DNA of 64,000 nt from Salinisphaera sp. T31B1. Lineage in GTDB: Bacteria > Pseudomonadota > Gammaproteobacteria > Nevskiales > Salinisphaeraceae. The stretch covers positions 928,837 through 992,836 of the forward strand of contig NZ_APNH01000002.1 of NCBI RefSeq assembly GCF_040361275.1, written 5' to 3'. The translations under genes were made by a program, and so were the position numbers. Within the stretch, counting starts at the first letter, position 1. Every line of letters begins with the position of its first letter. Below are positions 1-9,173 of the stretch, piece after piece. The notes beneath the pieces are model-generated. The model was not told the DNA's origin and ran no database searches. It saw only the letters and a list, made by a program, of their open reading frames with translations.

Positions 1-3000
1 CACGCCCTGGGGCGACCCGTTCGGGTTGGCCGGATAGGTGCTCGCCGGCGCGCCGCGACCGTCGACATAGCGCATGCCGACCTGGCCGTTGGCAGCGAGC
101 ATGTCCAGATCGTTGGCATCCGCGAATTCAGCCCGGCCTTCGCCATGGGCCACCGCAATCGGCACACGGGTGCCGGCCATGCCCTCGAGCAGCACCGCCT
201 TGGACTCGACGATTTCCACGCCGCTGGTCCGGCCTTCGAACTGGCGCGACGCATTGGCTACGAAGCGCGGCCAGTACTCGGTGCCGGGAATGATTTCGGC
301 CAACGCCGCCAGCATCTGGCAGCCGTTGCACACACCCAGCGTGAACGTCTCGTCGCGTTCGAAGAAGTCGGCAAAAGCCGCGCGTGCACCGGCATTGAAC
401 AGGATCGATTTGGCCCAGCCCTGGCCGGCACCGAGCACGTCGCCATAGGAGAAGCCGCCACAGGCCGCCAGCCCCTGCATGTCCGACAGATCGCGACCGG
501 CCGCAATCTCGCTCATATGCACATCGACCGCTTCGAAACCGGCACGCGAGAACGCCCAAGCCATTTCGTTATGGCCGTTGACGCCCTGCTCGCGCAGAAT
601 CGCCACGCGCGGGCGTGTGGTATTCACGAACGGCGCCGCCCGGTCTTCGCTCAGATCGAACGACGGCGCCGCCGGCAGACCCGGATCTTCGTCGTCGAGC
701 AGCGCCTCAAACGCCTGATCGGCACTCGCCGGGTCGTCGCGCAGCGCGGCCATGGCATGGCTGGTAGCGGCCCAGGCCCGTTCCAGCGCGGCGCGCGTAT
801 TCGTATAGATCGTTTGCCCGGCATGACGCACCACCAGGCCAGGCTCGGCCGTGACCGTGCCGATCGCATGCGCGGTCAGGCCCGCGGCGCGCAGTTCGCC
901 GACCACGACCGAGGCATCGTCCGCGCCGACCTGCAGCACGGCACCCAGTTCTTCGTTGAACAACGCGGCCAGCGCATCGTCGCCGAGGTCGTCGAGCGCG
1001 ATATCCGCGCCCACACGGCCGGCGAATACCATTTCGGCCACACAGGCCAGCAGGCCGCCATCGCTGCGGTCGTGATAGGCCTTGATCCGGTTCTCACCGG
1101 CCAGGCGCTGGACGACGCCGAAGAACTGGCGCAATTGTTTGGGCTGATCCAGATCCGGTGCGACATTACCGAGCGCACCGAATGCCTGGGCGAAGGCCGA
1201 GCCGCCGAGGCGGTTCTTGCCGCTGCCCAGATCGGCCAGCACGAGTGCGGTGCGGGCTTCATTCGATGCCACCAGCTGCGGCGTGAGCGTCGCGCGCGCC
1301 GCGCTCACCGGCGCGAAGGCGGACACGATCAACGACAACGGCGCGCTCATACGGCGCTCGTTGCCATTGTCGTCGCGCCAGACGCTGCGCATGGACAAGG
1401 AATCCTTGCCCACCGGAATCGCAAGACCCAGTTCGCTGCACAGCTGTTCGCCCACCGCCTGTACGGTGTCGTAGAGCCGTGCATCCTCGCCCGGTTCGCC
1501 GCAGGCCGCCATCCAGTTGGCAGACAAACGGATATCGGTGAGCTTGTCGATACGGGCGGCCGCGATATTGGTCACGGCTTCCGCCACCGCCATGCGGCCG
1601 GAGGCCGGCGCATCGATCAAGGCCAGCGGCGTGCGTTCGCCCATGGCCATCGCTTCACCGGTATCGCCCGTATAAGCGGTCGTGGTCACGGCCACGTCGG
1701 CCACCGGCACCTGCCAGGGCCCGACCATCTGATCGCGTGCGGTCATGCCGCCCACGCTGCGATCACCGATGGTGATCAGAAACGATTTGCTGGCCACGCT
1801 GGGCACGCGCAGCACGCGTTCGACAGCATCGGCCACGTCGATCGCGCTGTGATCCCAGGCGTCCAGCTCGAGGCGCTGGTGTTCAACATCGCGCTGCATC
1901 TGCGGGGTACGCCCGAGCAATACGCCCATGGGCATATCGACCGGATAACGCGCGTCCTCGTTGTCGGCTTCGCCGTCTTCGACGGTGAGCCGCGACTCGG
2001 CCGTGGCCGTGCCGACCACGGCATAGGGGCAACGCTCGCGTGCGCACAGCGCTTCGAATGCGTCGAGCTGGTCGGCCCCGATCGCAAGCACATAGCGCTC
2101 CTGCGATTCGTTGCACCAGATTTCCATCGGCGACAGGCTCACATCGGCCGCGTCCACGTCGCGCAGGCGAATACGCCCGCCGCGATCGTCGGCATCGATG
2201 ATTTCGGGCAGCGCGTTCGACAGCCCGCCCGCACCCACGTCATGGATTGAAGCAATCGGATTGTGGGCGCCGAGCGCGATACAGCCTTCCACGACTTCCT
2301 GGCAGCGGCGCTCCATTTCCGGATTGGCGCGCTGTACCGAGGCAAAATCCAGCTCGGCCGACGAGGTACCGCTGGCCATCGACGAGGCCGCGCCGCCGCC
2401 CAGGCCGATCAACATGGCCGGGCCGCCGAGCACGATCAGCGCGGCATCGACCGGCACCACGTGCTTTTCGACGTCGTCGGGGCGGACGTTGCCCATCCCG
2501 CCGGCGATCATGATCGGCTTGTGATAGCCGCGGATGCCGGTGGCGTCGGACTGATACTGGAAACTGCGGAAATAGCCGCCTAGCGCCGGTCGGCCGAATT
2601 CGTTGTTGTAGCGCGCCGCCCCGATCGGCGCATCGCGCATGATCTCCAGCGGCGTGGCGATGGCTTGCGGGCGTGCGTCGTCGGTCTCCCAGGGCTGGAT
2701 ATCGCCCGGCAGACGCAGGTCGGACACCGAAAAACCGGTGAGCCCGGCCTTGGGCTTGCCGCCGCGCCCGGTGGCGGCTTCGTCGCGAATCTCGCCGCCG
2801 GCGCCCGTGGCCGCACCCGGATTGGGCGCGATCGCGGTCGGGTGGTTATGCGTTTCCACCTTCATGAGCAGATGCACGGGTTCTTCGTGCAGCCGATAGA
2901 CACGATCGGCGCCGACCAGCTGGCGCGTTGCGTGGTGACCCTCGATCACCGATGCGTTGTCGCGATAGGCCGAAAGCACGCCCTCGGGCGCGGCACGGTG

Positions 3001-3756
3001 CGAATCGCGGATCATGTCGAACAGCGACTTGGCACGGGTCTCGCCGTCGATCGTGAACGCGGCATTGAAGATCTTGTGCCGGCAGTGCTCGGAGTTGATC
3101 TGGCCGAACATCATCAGCTCGACGTCGGTGGGGTCGCGATCGAGCGCGCGATACTGCTCGGCGAGGTATTCGATTTCCTCGTCGGCCAGCGCCAGCCCCC
3201 AGTCGCGATTGGCGGCCTGAAGCGCCGCCACGCCCTGCTCGGCCAATGGCACCCGGCGCAGACCGCGCCGAGCCAGCGTATCGAACAGCCGCGGCAGGCG
3301 TTCGGCATTGGGCAGCAGCGACTGCGTCATCGGGTCGTGCAGCACACCACTCTGGGCCAGTGCTTCGAAATCCGGCGCGCTGCCGAACGAGAACACCACA
3401 CCGCGTTCGAGCCGTGCCAGCGCATTGAGGCCGCTGTTATGGGCGATGTCCTCGGCCTTGGTTGACCACGGCGATACCGTGCCCAGCCGCGGGATCGCGA
3501 TCACGCCTTCGGGCATGTCATCACTGGCGTCGACGCCCAGCAGCGCATGCAGGCGCGCGCGGTCGTCGTCGCTCGGCGTACGGTTGAACGCCGCAACGAA
3601 CACTTCGCGGGCCACCAGGCTGGCCACGTCGATGCCCGCGCCGGCCAGACCGCCGCGCAGCCGTTCGAGTTCGAATTCCGCCAGCGCCGGCTTGCCGACG
3701 ATGATGTGTACGGCGGCGATCGCGTGTTCGCCTACCGGTTGACCAGACTGCGCCAC
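1..3756 (-). CDS. purL: Phosphoribosylformylglycinamidine synthase, C-terminal end cut off by window edge
   Basis: PurL makes FGAM from FGAR, glutamine and ATP, the fourth step of de novo purine synthesis in the cytoplasm. The reading frame runs off the left edge, with about 1252 codons present. The last visible residues include YPANPNGSPQGV, which matches the glutaminase end of the long single-chain PurL, where about 50 residues remain, so only the extreme C terminus is missing. Near the N terminus VHIIVGKPAL and further on the MMFGQINSEHCRHK stretch are typical of the family. A GTG at 3756, preceded by GCGAGG, gives the best start. It overlaps the 3' end of the upstream hydrolase gene by 25 bases, so the two are probably co-transcribed. 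The family assignment is secure; the start is inferred. Confidence 0.96.
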   Translation of the reverse strand, partial: MAQSGQPVGEHAIAAVHIIVGKPALAEFELERLRGGLAGAGIDVASLVAREVFVAAFNRTPSDDDRARLHALLGVDASDDMPEGVIAIPRLGTVSPWSTKAEDIAHNSGLNALARLERGVVFSFGSAPDFEALAQSGVLHDPMTQSLLPNAERLPRLFDTLARRGLRRVPLAEQGVAALQAANRDWGLALADEEIEYLAEQYRALDRDPTDVELMMFGQINSEHCRHKIFNAAFTIDGETRAKSLFDMIRDSHRAAPEGVLSAYRDNASVIEGHHATRQLVGADRVYRLHEEPVHLLMKVETHNHPTAIAPNPGAATGAGGEIRDEAATGRGGKPKAGLTGFSVSDLRLPGDIQPWETDDARPQAIATPLEIMRDAPIGAARYNNEFGRPALGGYFRSFQYQSDATGIRGYHKPIMIAGGMGNVRPDDVEKHVVPVDAALIVLGGPAMLIGLGGGAASSMASGTSSAELDFASVQRANPEMERRCQEVVEGCIALGAHNPIASIHDVGAGGLSNALPEIIDADDRGGRIRLRDVDAADVSLSPMEIWCNESQERYVLAIGADQLDAFEALCARERCPYAVVGTATAESRLTVEDGEADNEDARYPVDMPMGVLLGRTPQMQRDVEHQRLELDAWDHSAIDVADAVERVLRVPSVASKSFLITIGDRSVGGMTARDQMVGPWQVPVADVAVTTTAYTGDTGEAMAMGERTPLALIDAPASGRMAVAEAVTNIAAARIDKLTDIRLSANWMAACGEPGEDARLYDTVQAVGEQLCSELGLAIPVGKDSLSMRSVWRDDNGNERRMSAPLSLIVSAFAPVSAARATLTPQLVASNEARTALVLADLGSGKNRLGGSAFAQAFGALGNVAPDLDQPKQLRQFFGVVQRLAGENRIKAYHDRSDGGLLACVAEMVFAGRVGADIALDDLGDDALAALFNEELGAVLQVGADDASVVVGELRAAGLTAHAIGTVTAEPGLVVRHAGQTIYTNTRAALERAWAATSHAMAALRDDPASADQAFEALLDDEDPGLPAAPSFDLSEDRAAPFVNTTRPRVAILREQGVNGHNEMAWAFSRAGFEAVDVHMSEIAAGRDLSDMQGLAACGGFSYGDVLGAGQGWAKSILFNAGARAAFADFFERDETFTLGVCNGCQMLAALAEIIPGTEYWPRFVANASRQFEGRTSGVEIVESKAVLLEGMAGTRVPIAVAHGEGRAEFADANDLDMLAANGQVGMRYVDGRGAPASTYPANPNGSPQGV

Positions 3757-4520
3757 GAAAGACCCTCGCTTTGATTGGCCACATGCACCCAGTCGGCCGT
3801 GGTCGACAGCGCTTGGGCAAGCGCGGCCTGGGCCAGTTCCGGGCGATTGTTGGATTCACTGATATGCGCCACGACCAGCTGCTGCAGGCCGGTGGCATCG
3901 ATTTGCGCCAGCAGCTCGGCGGCCTGCTGGTTGCTCAGATGGCCGAGTTTGCCGGCCACCCGTCGCTTGAGCGACGCGGGATACGGACCGCTGGCCAGCA
4001 TCTGCGGGTCGTGATTGCATTCGAGCACCAGCGCATCGCAGGCGTCGACCATCTCGCGCACATGCGGCGTTGCATAACCGCTGTCCGAGAGAATGCCCAG
4101 ACGCTTGTCGCCGTTGCCCACCACCAGCTGCGCGGGTTCGCGCGCGTCGTGGGGCACCGGGTACGGAAACAGTTCCAGATCGCCGATCGCGAACGGTTCG
4201 TGCGGGGAATACAGTTCGGTCGCAGCCAGCACATCGGTGGCCTTGGCGGCCTGGGTGCCGGGCGTGAGCCACACTGGAATCTCGTGGCGACGTGAAAACC
4301 GCGATACGCCGCGCCAGTGGTCGTCGTGTTCGTGGGTGATCACCAGCGCATCGATATCTGCCGGGGTGAGCTCCAGGCGGGCCAGCCGGCGCTCCATCTC
4401 GCGCGCGGAAAAGCCGCAGTCGATGAGCAGCCGGGTATTGGCATATTCCACCACCAGCGCATTGCCCTTGCTGCCGCTGCCCAGCAGCGCGAAACGCATG
4501 GCACGGGCGGCCTCGCTCAT
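3732..4520 (-). CDS. MBL-fold metallo-hydrolase, YycJ/WalJ-like
   Basis: A 262-residue metallo-beta-lactamase-fold protein. The opening MRFALLGSGSKGNALVVEY and the metal-binding THEHDDH motif at about residue 62 match the YycJ (VicX/WalJ) family of small cytoplasmic hydrolases, some of which act as 5'-3' DNA exonucleases. Further metal ligands are plausible in ILSDSGY and LECNHD. It lies between a DUF1820 gene (22 bases upstream) and purL (25-base overlap), all on the minus strand, so it is probably in one transcript with purL. The start at 4520 is the longest; the methionine at 4499, right before the conserved RFALLGSG, is an alternative. The precise substrate cannot be read from sequence. 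Confidence 0.88.
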   Translation of the reverse strand: MSEAARAMRFALLGSGSKGNALVVEYANTRLLIDCGFSAREMERRLARLELTPADIDALVITHEHDDHWRGVSRFSRRHEIPVWLTPGTQAAKATDVLAATELYSPHEPFAIGDLELFPYPVPHDAREPAQLVVGNGDKRLGILSDSGYATPHVREMVDACDALVLECNHDPQMLASGPYPASLKRRVAGKLGHLSNQQAAELLAQIDATGLQQLVVAHISESNNRPELAQAALAQALSTTADWVHVANQSEGLSWRSLVNR

Positions 4521-4542
4521 GCGCGACTCACGATACGTCGCA

Positions 4543-4905
4543 CTAGCGGCTGCCCTGGCCGCCGCCCGGCCCGGGGTTGTTGCGGGTATAGACCGGAAAC
4601 GGGCGCACCTTGCTGTCGCTGTCGGCCGGCGTGATCCGTGCCGTGCCGCGACGCGTGACTTCGTCGATGCGGATCACCGAATGCATGGGGATATAGGAGC
4701 GCTCGACGTCGGCGAACTCGTCGGCGAGCTTTTCCTCGGCCGGGTCGATGACCACGGACGAGCGCTCGCCGAAGACCAGCTTCTCGATCTCGATGAAACC
4801 GAACAGCGCGCCCTGGGAGACGGAGCGCGCGAATACTTCGTAGACTTCCCCCTGATTGAAGAACGCCACGCGGTAGAGACGCTGCTTTGAGTCTGCTGAA
4901 GACAT
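4543..4905 (-). CDS. DUF1820 family protein
   Basis: A 120-residue protein whose core (YRVAFFNQGEVYEVFARSV, then FGFIEIEKLVFGERS, then SYIPMHSVIRIDEV) matches the DUF1820 family, a small gammaproteobacterial group without an established function. The C-terminal 25 residues are proline- and glycine-rich and probably disordered. No signal peptide or membrane segment is visible, so it should be cytoplasmic. It sits directly downstream of the tRNA-Ser gene and upstream of the MBL hydrolase and purL on the same strand, so it may share a transcript with them. Family membership is clear; function is unknown. Confidence 0.88.
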   Translation of the reverse strand: MSSADSKQRLYRVAFFNQGEVYEVFARSVSQGALFGFIEIEKLVFGERSSVVIDPAEEKLADEFADVERSYIPMHSVIRIDEVTRRGTARITPADSDSKVRPFPVYTRNNPGPGGGQGSR

Positions 4906-4935
4906 GGCAGGGCCGGTTCAGGGGGTCGAAAAAGA

Positions 4936-5026
4936 TGGCGGAGAGGGTGGGATTCGAACCCACGTGGGGCGTCAGCCCCCAACCGATTTCGAGTCGGTGC
5001 CGTTATGACCGCTTCGGTACCTCTCC
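4936..5026 (-). tRNA. tRNA-Ser(CGA)
   Basis: The minus strand reads a class II tRNA of 91 nucleotides with the CCA end encoded. The acceptor stem is GGAGAGG paired with CCTCTCC, followed by G and CCA. The anticodon stem ACCGA/TCGGT holds a CTCGAAA loop, giving anticodon CGA (template positions 4989-4991), which reads the UCG codon. A long variable arm (GGGGGC..GCCCC) and a T arm with GTTCGAATC confirm a serine tRNA. Confidence 0.97.
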
Positions 5027-5217
5027 TTGGAATCGTTCAGCTGCCGGTCGCCTGTCGCAGGCTTTCATGCCTCCGGGCCGACCGCGGCCGATCACGAAGT
5101 CGCGTATCTTAAAGTATTACGCCCGCTTTCCCAACATCTGCAGACCATTTTCTTCTACGCGATGCGATTTCCTGTCTCCCTCCGCCTTCCACCGCGAGCT
5201 TTCCGGGCCGTCTGCCG

Positions 5218-6696
5218 GTGCTGAGTGTGCGCCTGGTGATACGGTTTTTGTGCGTGCTCAGCGTCACGGCATTCACGCTGGCGCTGGCCACATGCACCGC
5301 CCGGCCCGGCCTGCTCGAACAGGTCAATACGCTTGGAACGCTCCGCGTCGCAACGGTCAACTCGGCAATGACGTATTACCTGGACGCCGACGGCCCCACC
5401 GGTTTCGAATACGATCTGGCACGCGCATTCGCCGAACAGCTCGGCGTTCGTCTGGAGATCGAAGTCTTACCGGATCGCCGCGCGGTACTCGATGCGGTGG
5501 CCAGTGGGCGCGCGCAGATCGGCGCCGGCATTGCGGTCAGCGATGCACGTCGTGAACGGGTGCGCTTCACCCCGCCCTATGCCGAAAGCAAGCTGGAAGC
5601 CGTGTACCGCGTACACCGGGACAAGCCCGAAACGCTGGCCGAGCTGTCCGGTCATCTGACGCTGCCGGCCGATACCGCACTCGCGGCATGGCTGCGCAGC
5701 CGACATCCGGATATCGAGTTCACCGTCGATCCGAGCGCCAACACCGAAGAACTGATGGACCGCGTGGCCGACGGCGAACTCGATATCACGATCGCCAACG
5801 CCGAGATCGTGGCGATGAATCAGCGCTACTACCCGAATCTGCGCGTGGCCTTCGACCTGCCCGATGTGCGCCAGAGACTGGCCTGGGCATTCCCGCCGGC
5901 CCCCACGATCGGAGGCGATCACTTTCTCTACAACAAGGCGATCGCCTTCCTTCACGATGTCCGCGCGGACGGTCGGCTGCGGATCCTGCGCGACCGCTAC
6001 TTCGGCCATGTCGAGCGCCTGGGTTTCGTCGGCGGCCAGGAGTTCGCCCGACAGGTCGACGACCGACTCGGACGCTGGCGCAAATATTTCAAACGGGCCG
6101 CCCGGAAATACGATCTGGACTGGCGCCTGCTGGCCGCTATCGGTTATCAGGAATCACACTGGGACAAGGACGCGGTCAGCCCGACCACCGTGCGCGGCAT
6201 CATGATGCTGACGCAGGCTGCGGCCAAGGAAGTCGATGTCGATAACCGACGTGATCCCCAGCAGAGCATCGACGGAGGGGCACAGTATTTCGTCCGCATG
6301 TTCGATCGATTACCCGACGAGATCCGGCCGCCGGATCGCACCTGGTTCGCACTGGCTGCCTACAACATCGGCTACGGGCACGTGATGGACGCTCGTCGTC
6401 TGCTGGAGGCGCGTAACCGAGATCCCAATCTGTGGGTCAACTTGCGCGATGCCCTGCCCTGGCTTACCCAGGAACGCTATATCTCGAACACCCGCTACGG
6501 CTATGCGCGCGGCCATGAGGCGGCAACTTATGTGGGCAACATTCGCGCTTATTACGACATCCTCACCTGGATGACGAACAGCCACGCGGCCGAGGAACCA
6601 CCGGCACTGGAAGACGGCAAGTCACAGACCGCGCCCAAGAGCGAAACCGATATCCAGGACCCGGCCACGATCTCGATCGATTCCCCTGCCTTCTAG
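5218..6696 (+). CDS. mltF: Membrane-bound lytic murein transglycosylase F
   Basis: MltF cleaves the glycan strands of peptidoglycan, leaving 1,6-anhydro-MurNAc ends. The 492-residue protein has the two-domain layout of the family: a hydrophobic N terminus, a solute-binding-like domain (about residues 40-265, starting LGTLRVATVNSAMTYY) and a C-terminal SLT domain (about 285-460). The catalytic glutamate is visible in YQESHWD (Glu312), followed by GIMMLT and the family's AYNIGYGHV and YGYARGHEA motifs. The N terminus ends in ALATC, which is a poor lipobox because of Thr before Cys, so lipid modification is uncertain. The start is GTG at 5218, with another GTG at 5227. It lies close to purL, as in enterobacteria. 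Confidence 0.95.
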   Translation: MLSVRLVIRFLCVLSVTAFTLALATCTARPGLLEQVNTLGTLRVATVNSAMTYYLDADGPTGFEYDLARAFAEQLGVRLEIEVLPDRRAVLDAVASGRAQIGAGIAVSDARRERVRFTPPYAESKLEAVYRVHRDKPETLAELSGHLTLPADTALAAWLRSRHPDIEFTVDPSANTEELMDRVADGELDITIANAEIVAMNQRYYPNLRVAFDLPDVRQRLAWAFPPAPTIGGDHFLYNKAIAFLHDVRADGRLRILRDRYFGHVERLGFVGGQEFARQVDDRLGRWRKYFKRAARKYDLDWRLLAAIGYQESHWDKDAVSPTTVRGIMMLTQAAAKEVDVDNRRDPQQSIDGGAQYFVRMFDRLPDEIRPPDRTWFALAAYNIGYGHVMDARRLLEARNRDPNLWVNLRDALPWLTQERYISNTRYGYARGHEAATYVGNIRAYYDILTWMTNSHAAEEPPALEDGKSQTAPKSETDIQDPATISIDSPAF

Positions 6697-6794
6697 CCCA
6701 GGCACCAGCCACGCGTCACGATGAGGCCGCAGGTACGGCCGGACCGATGCTGCATGGCCTGGGCTGAATGTGTCGACGTGTGACGCTGCTGCGA

Positions 6795-8942
6795 CTAGAA
6801 ATCCACCTCGTAGCCAAGCTTGAACGTGCGTCCGCGCCCCTTGAAGTAGTACTCGTCGCTGATACGCGCTGCCTGCGAGTAGTAGGTGAAGTAGTCCTTG
6901 TCGAACACGTTATCGATGCCGAGCTGCAGGCTACCGACGGGCAGTGCGTGGCTGATCGAGGCATTCACGAGCGTGAAGCCGTCGAAGTCGAGCTGTTCGT
7001 TTTCAACGTCGCGATCGAAGTAGTGGACGGCCTGCACGTAGGACGAAAAGTCCGGATTCCAGGTTGCGCCCCAGGAAGCGGTCAGCGTGTCCGGTGCAAT
7101 ATTGATACCGGTAAGCTTGGTGTCCACCCGGCCGTTGCCGTTGGTGTCCGAGCGGCCTTCTGCCTGGGCATAGGCTAGATCGACGCGATGGCGTTCGCCG
7201 ATGCGCGCGCGGCCGGTCACTTCGAGCCCATGGATCTCGGTTTTTTCGCGACTGCCCACGAACGAGCCGTTGCGCTCGGTGAGCCGTTCGCCGAGATCGG
7301 AATTCGACTCGTAATAGCTCACCTCCAGACCATAACGACCCCAATCGAGACGGGTACCGATTTCGCGGGTGTCGGTGACGATCGGCCGGAGCTCGATCAG
7401 ATCATCCACGTCCTGACCCGCCGCACTGATACCGCGCAGCGCACGGCCCACGTCTGGCATACCGAAACCCTCGGAATAGCTGGCATACAGCTGCCCCCAG
7501 GCGGTCGCCTGATAGGTGATGCCGGCGTTGTAGAGTGTTTCGGAGTACGACGGCTTACCACCACCGACATCGACCGCGTCGTCGGTGACGTTATCTCGGT
7601 CGATGGTCGAATAATCGTCGACGTCGAGCCTAGCATGCTCACGACGCAGGCCACCGGTCAGGGTGACATCCTCACCCAGGTGGAGATCGGTCTGCAGAAA
7701 CCCGGCATAGCTACGAAAGCGCGTTTCGGGCACATAGGTACGCCCAGTGTGTACCAGTACCTGCTGGGTTTCGTCCTGAAGCAGGTCAACGCCGGTCGCG
7801 ACATCCACGAGACCGTCAAGCATGCCCTGGCGGTTGATCGTGAACTGCGCGCCGACCTTGTCGGATTCGTTGCGCGTCTGATCGAAAGACCGATCTTCGG
7901 TCGGCCCGTAGGGAAAGAACGGCGTCGTACCGAACTGGGCCCGGAAGCGCTGGGCATAGATCTGGGCATCGATTTCATTGCCGTGCCAATCGGCATGGTT
8001 GTAGGACACACGCGCGGTGGTGACGTCGTTATAACCGGGGTCGCCGAGCGGGTCGCCCTTGCGTGCGCTGGTGGCGACACCCTCGCCTCGATTGCCGACG
8101 ACCGGCACGTAATCGCCGTTGCCCTCGAGCTTGAAGTGATTGAGCGACATCAGGATTTCCTGATTGTCGTCGATCCAGTAGCCGAGCTTGCCAAACAGAT
8201 CGTAGCTGGTCGAATCCTGCAGTTCGCCCGGATATGCGACGCCCACGGCTTTGCCGTCGCCGGAATAGAACACACCCCGCTCCTGCCAGCTGGCGGCGGC
8301 CAGGTAATCCCATTGGCCTTTCGCGCCGCTCACGCGATAGTCGGCCTTATAGCCAAGCCCATCGGAGCGAATGTCGTCATCGGTGGTCAGGCTGATCCCG
8401 GCGTGTTGATTGACCGTGCCGCCCTCGGGACGACGGGTGACGAAATTGATGATACCGCCGGTCGCCCCCAGGCCGTGCTCCGCGCTGGCGCCGTATATGA
8501 CCTCGATACGCTCGACCATGCTCAGATCGATTGTGTAGCTATCGCGGGAGCTGTCGCGCAGCGGATTGGACTGGGGCACGCCATCGATCAAAAACTGAGG
8601 ATCGCGGCCGCGCAAGGTCTCGCCAGCGTTGGAGAGCTTCTGCCGGCTCGGCGAATAGGACGGAATCAGGTTCGCCAGCACTTGGCCGGGATCGCTGGTA
8701 CTGCCCAGCTGCTGTTGAATCTGCTCGCGATCAATGATGGTCACGCGGCGCGGAGACTTGTCCTGTTCCGTCTTGTTGCGCGTTGCACTGACCGTGATCG
8801 GGCCGAGTGCTGTCTCGCCCGGTGGCTTGAGCGAATCCTGCGCATGAACGCTCAAAGACATCGTCGCACAGGAAACAACGATCGCACCCGCCAGTGCGGT
8901 ATGTGTGACACCGCGCCGCGACGCGCCCCGAGTAATTGGCAA
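6795..8942 (-). CDS. TonB-dependent siderophore receptor
   Basis: An outer-membrane, TonB-gated beta-barrel for ferric siderophore uptake. After a signal peptide ending near SVHAQ comes a TonB-box-like ITVSATR, a plug domain (LRGRDPQFLIDGVPQ, ERIEVIYGASAEHGLGATGG) and about 500 residues of barrel. The last strand, FKLGYEVDF, ends in the terminal aromatic residue usual for barrel proteins. The barrel ending KGRGRTFKLGY resembles aerobactin-type (IutA-like) receptors, but the ligand cannot be fixed. I chose TTG at 8942 because GGAAAGGGGG precedes it at good spacing; TTG at 8969 is possible. It is divergent from the siderophore ABC operon and a Fur-box-like site lies upstream. Confidence 0.92.
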   Translation of the reverse strand: MPITRGASRRGVTHTALAGAIVVSCATMSLSVHAQDSLKPPGETALGPITVSATRNKTEQDKSPRRVTIIDREQIQQQLGSTSDPGQVLANLIPSYSPSRQKLSNAGETLRGRDPQFLIDGVPQSNPLRDSSRDSYTIDLSMVERIEVIYGASAEHGLGATGGIINFVTRRPEGGTVNQHAGISLTTDDDIRSDGLGYKADYRVSGAKGQWDYLAAASWQERGVFYSGDGKAVGVAYPGELQDSTSYDLFGKLGYWIDDNQEILMSLNHFKLEGNGDYVPVVGNRGEGVATSARKGDPLGDPGYNDVTTARVSYNHADWHGNEIDAQIYAQRFRAQFGTTPFFPYGPTEDRSFDQTRNESDKVGAQFTINRQGMLDGLVDVATGVDLLQDETQQVLVHTGRTYVPETRFRSYAGFLQTDLHLGEDVTLTGGLRREHARLDVDDYSTIDRDNVTDDAVDVGGGKPSYSETLYNAGITYQATAWGQLYASYSEGFGMPDVGRALRGISAAGQDVDDLIELRPIVTDTREIGTRLDWGRYGLEVSYYESNSDLGERLTERNGSFVGSREKTEIHGLEVTGRARIGERHRVDLAYAQAEGRSDTNGNGRVDTKLTGINIAPDTLTASWGATWNPDFSSYVQAVHYFDRDVENEQLDFDGFTLVNASISHALPVGSLQLGIDNVFDKDYFTYYSQAARISDEYYFKGRGRTFKLGYEVDF

Positions 8943-8988
8943 AACCGCCCCCTTTCCAATGATCCGCAAAAGCGCACGTTAATATAAA

Positions 8989-9003
8989 TGATATTAATTC
9001 GCA
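8989..9003 (-). promoter_or_regulatory. Candidate Fur box for the TonB receptor
   Basis: TGATATTAATTCGCA fits the 7-1-7 Fur pattern (TGATAAT-N-ATTATCA) at 11 of 14 positions. It stands in an AT-rich stretch unlike the surrounding GC-rich DNA, about 45-60 bases upstream of the receptor start. Further ATTATC-like hexamers follow up to 9022. Confidence 0.55.
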
Positions 9004-9102
9004 TTTGCATATTATCTTGCATACAACCTGTTCCGGGTGCCAACCGAGAGTGCCAAAGGTGGCGCTGTGCAGTCGGCTGCACGTTACGGCCGCGTTGAGG
9101 AT

Positions 9103-9121
9103 CACAATGATTCTCATTACA
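9103..9121 (+). promoter_or_regulatory. Candidate Fur box for the siderophore ABC operon
   Basis: The core AATGATTCTCATT (9106-9118) is the exact reverse complement of AATGAGAATCATT, the centre of the classical Fur-box consensus. It lies about 55 bases upstream of the first gene of the ferric siderophore transport operon. Confidence 0.75.
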
Positions 9122-9173
9122 GTGCACTGCTTGCCCGCTGTTCGCCGCGATCCGATTCAGTCGCCCTTTGAAA

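Noticed and set aside
145..2250. Long open frame on the plus strand, about 700 codons
   Set aside because: It lies opposite purL, is rich in His, Arg and Gly without any recognisable domain, and is a by-product of codon bias in high-GC DNA.
7188..8987. Open frame of about 600 codons on the plus strand
   Set aside because: Antisense to the TonB receptor, whose barrel and plug motifs are clear.
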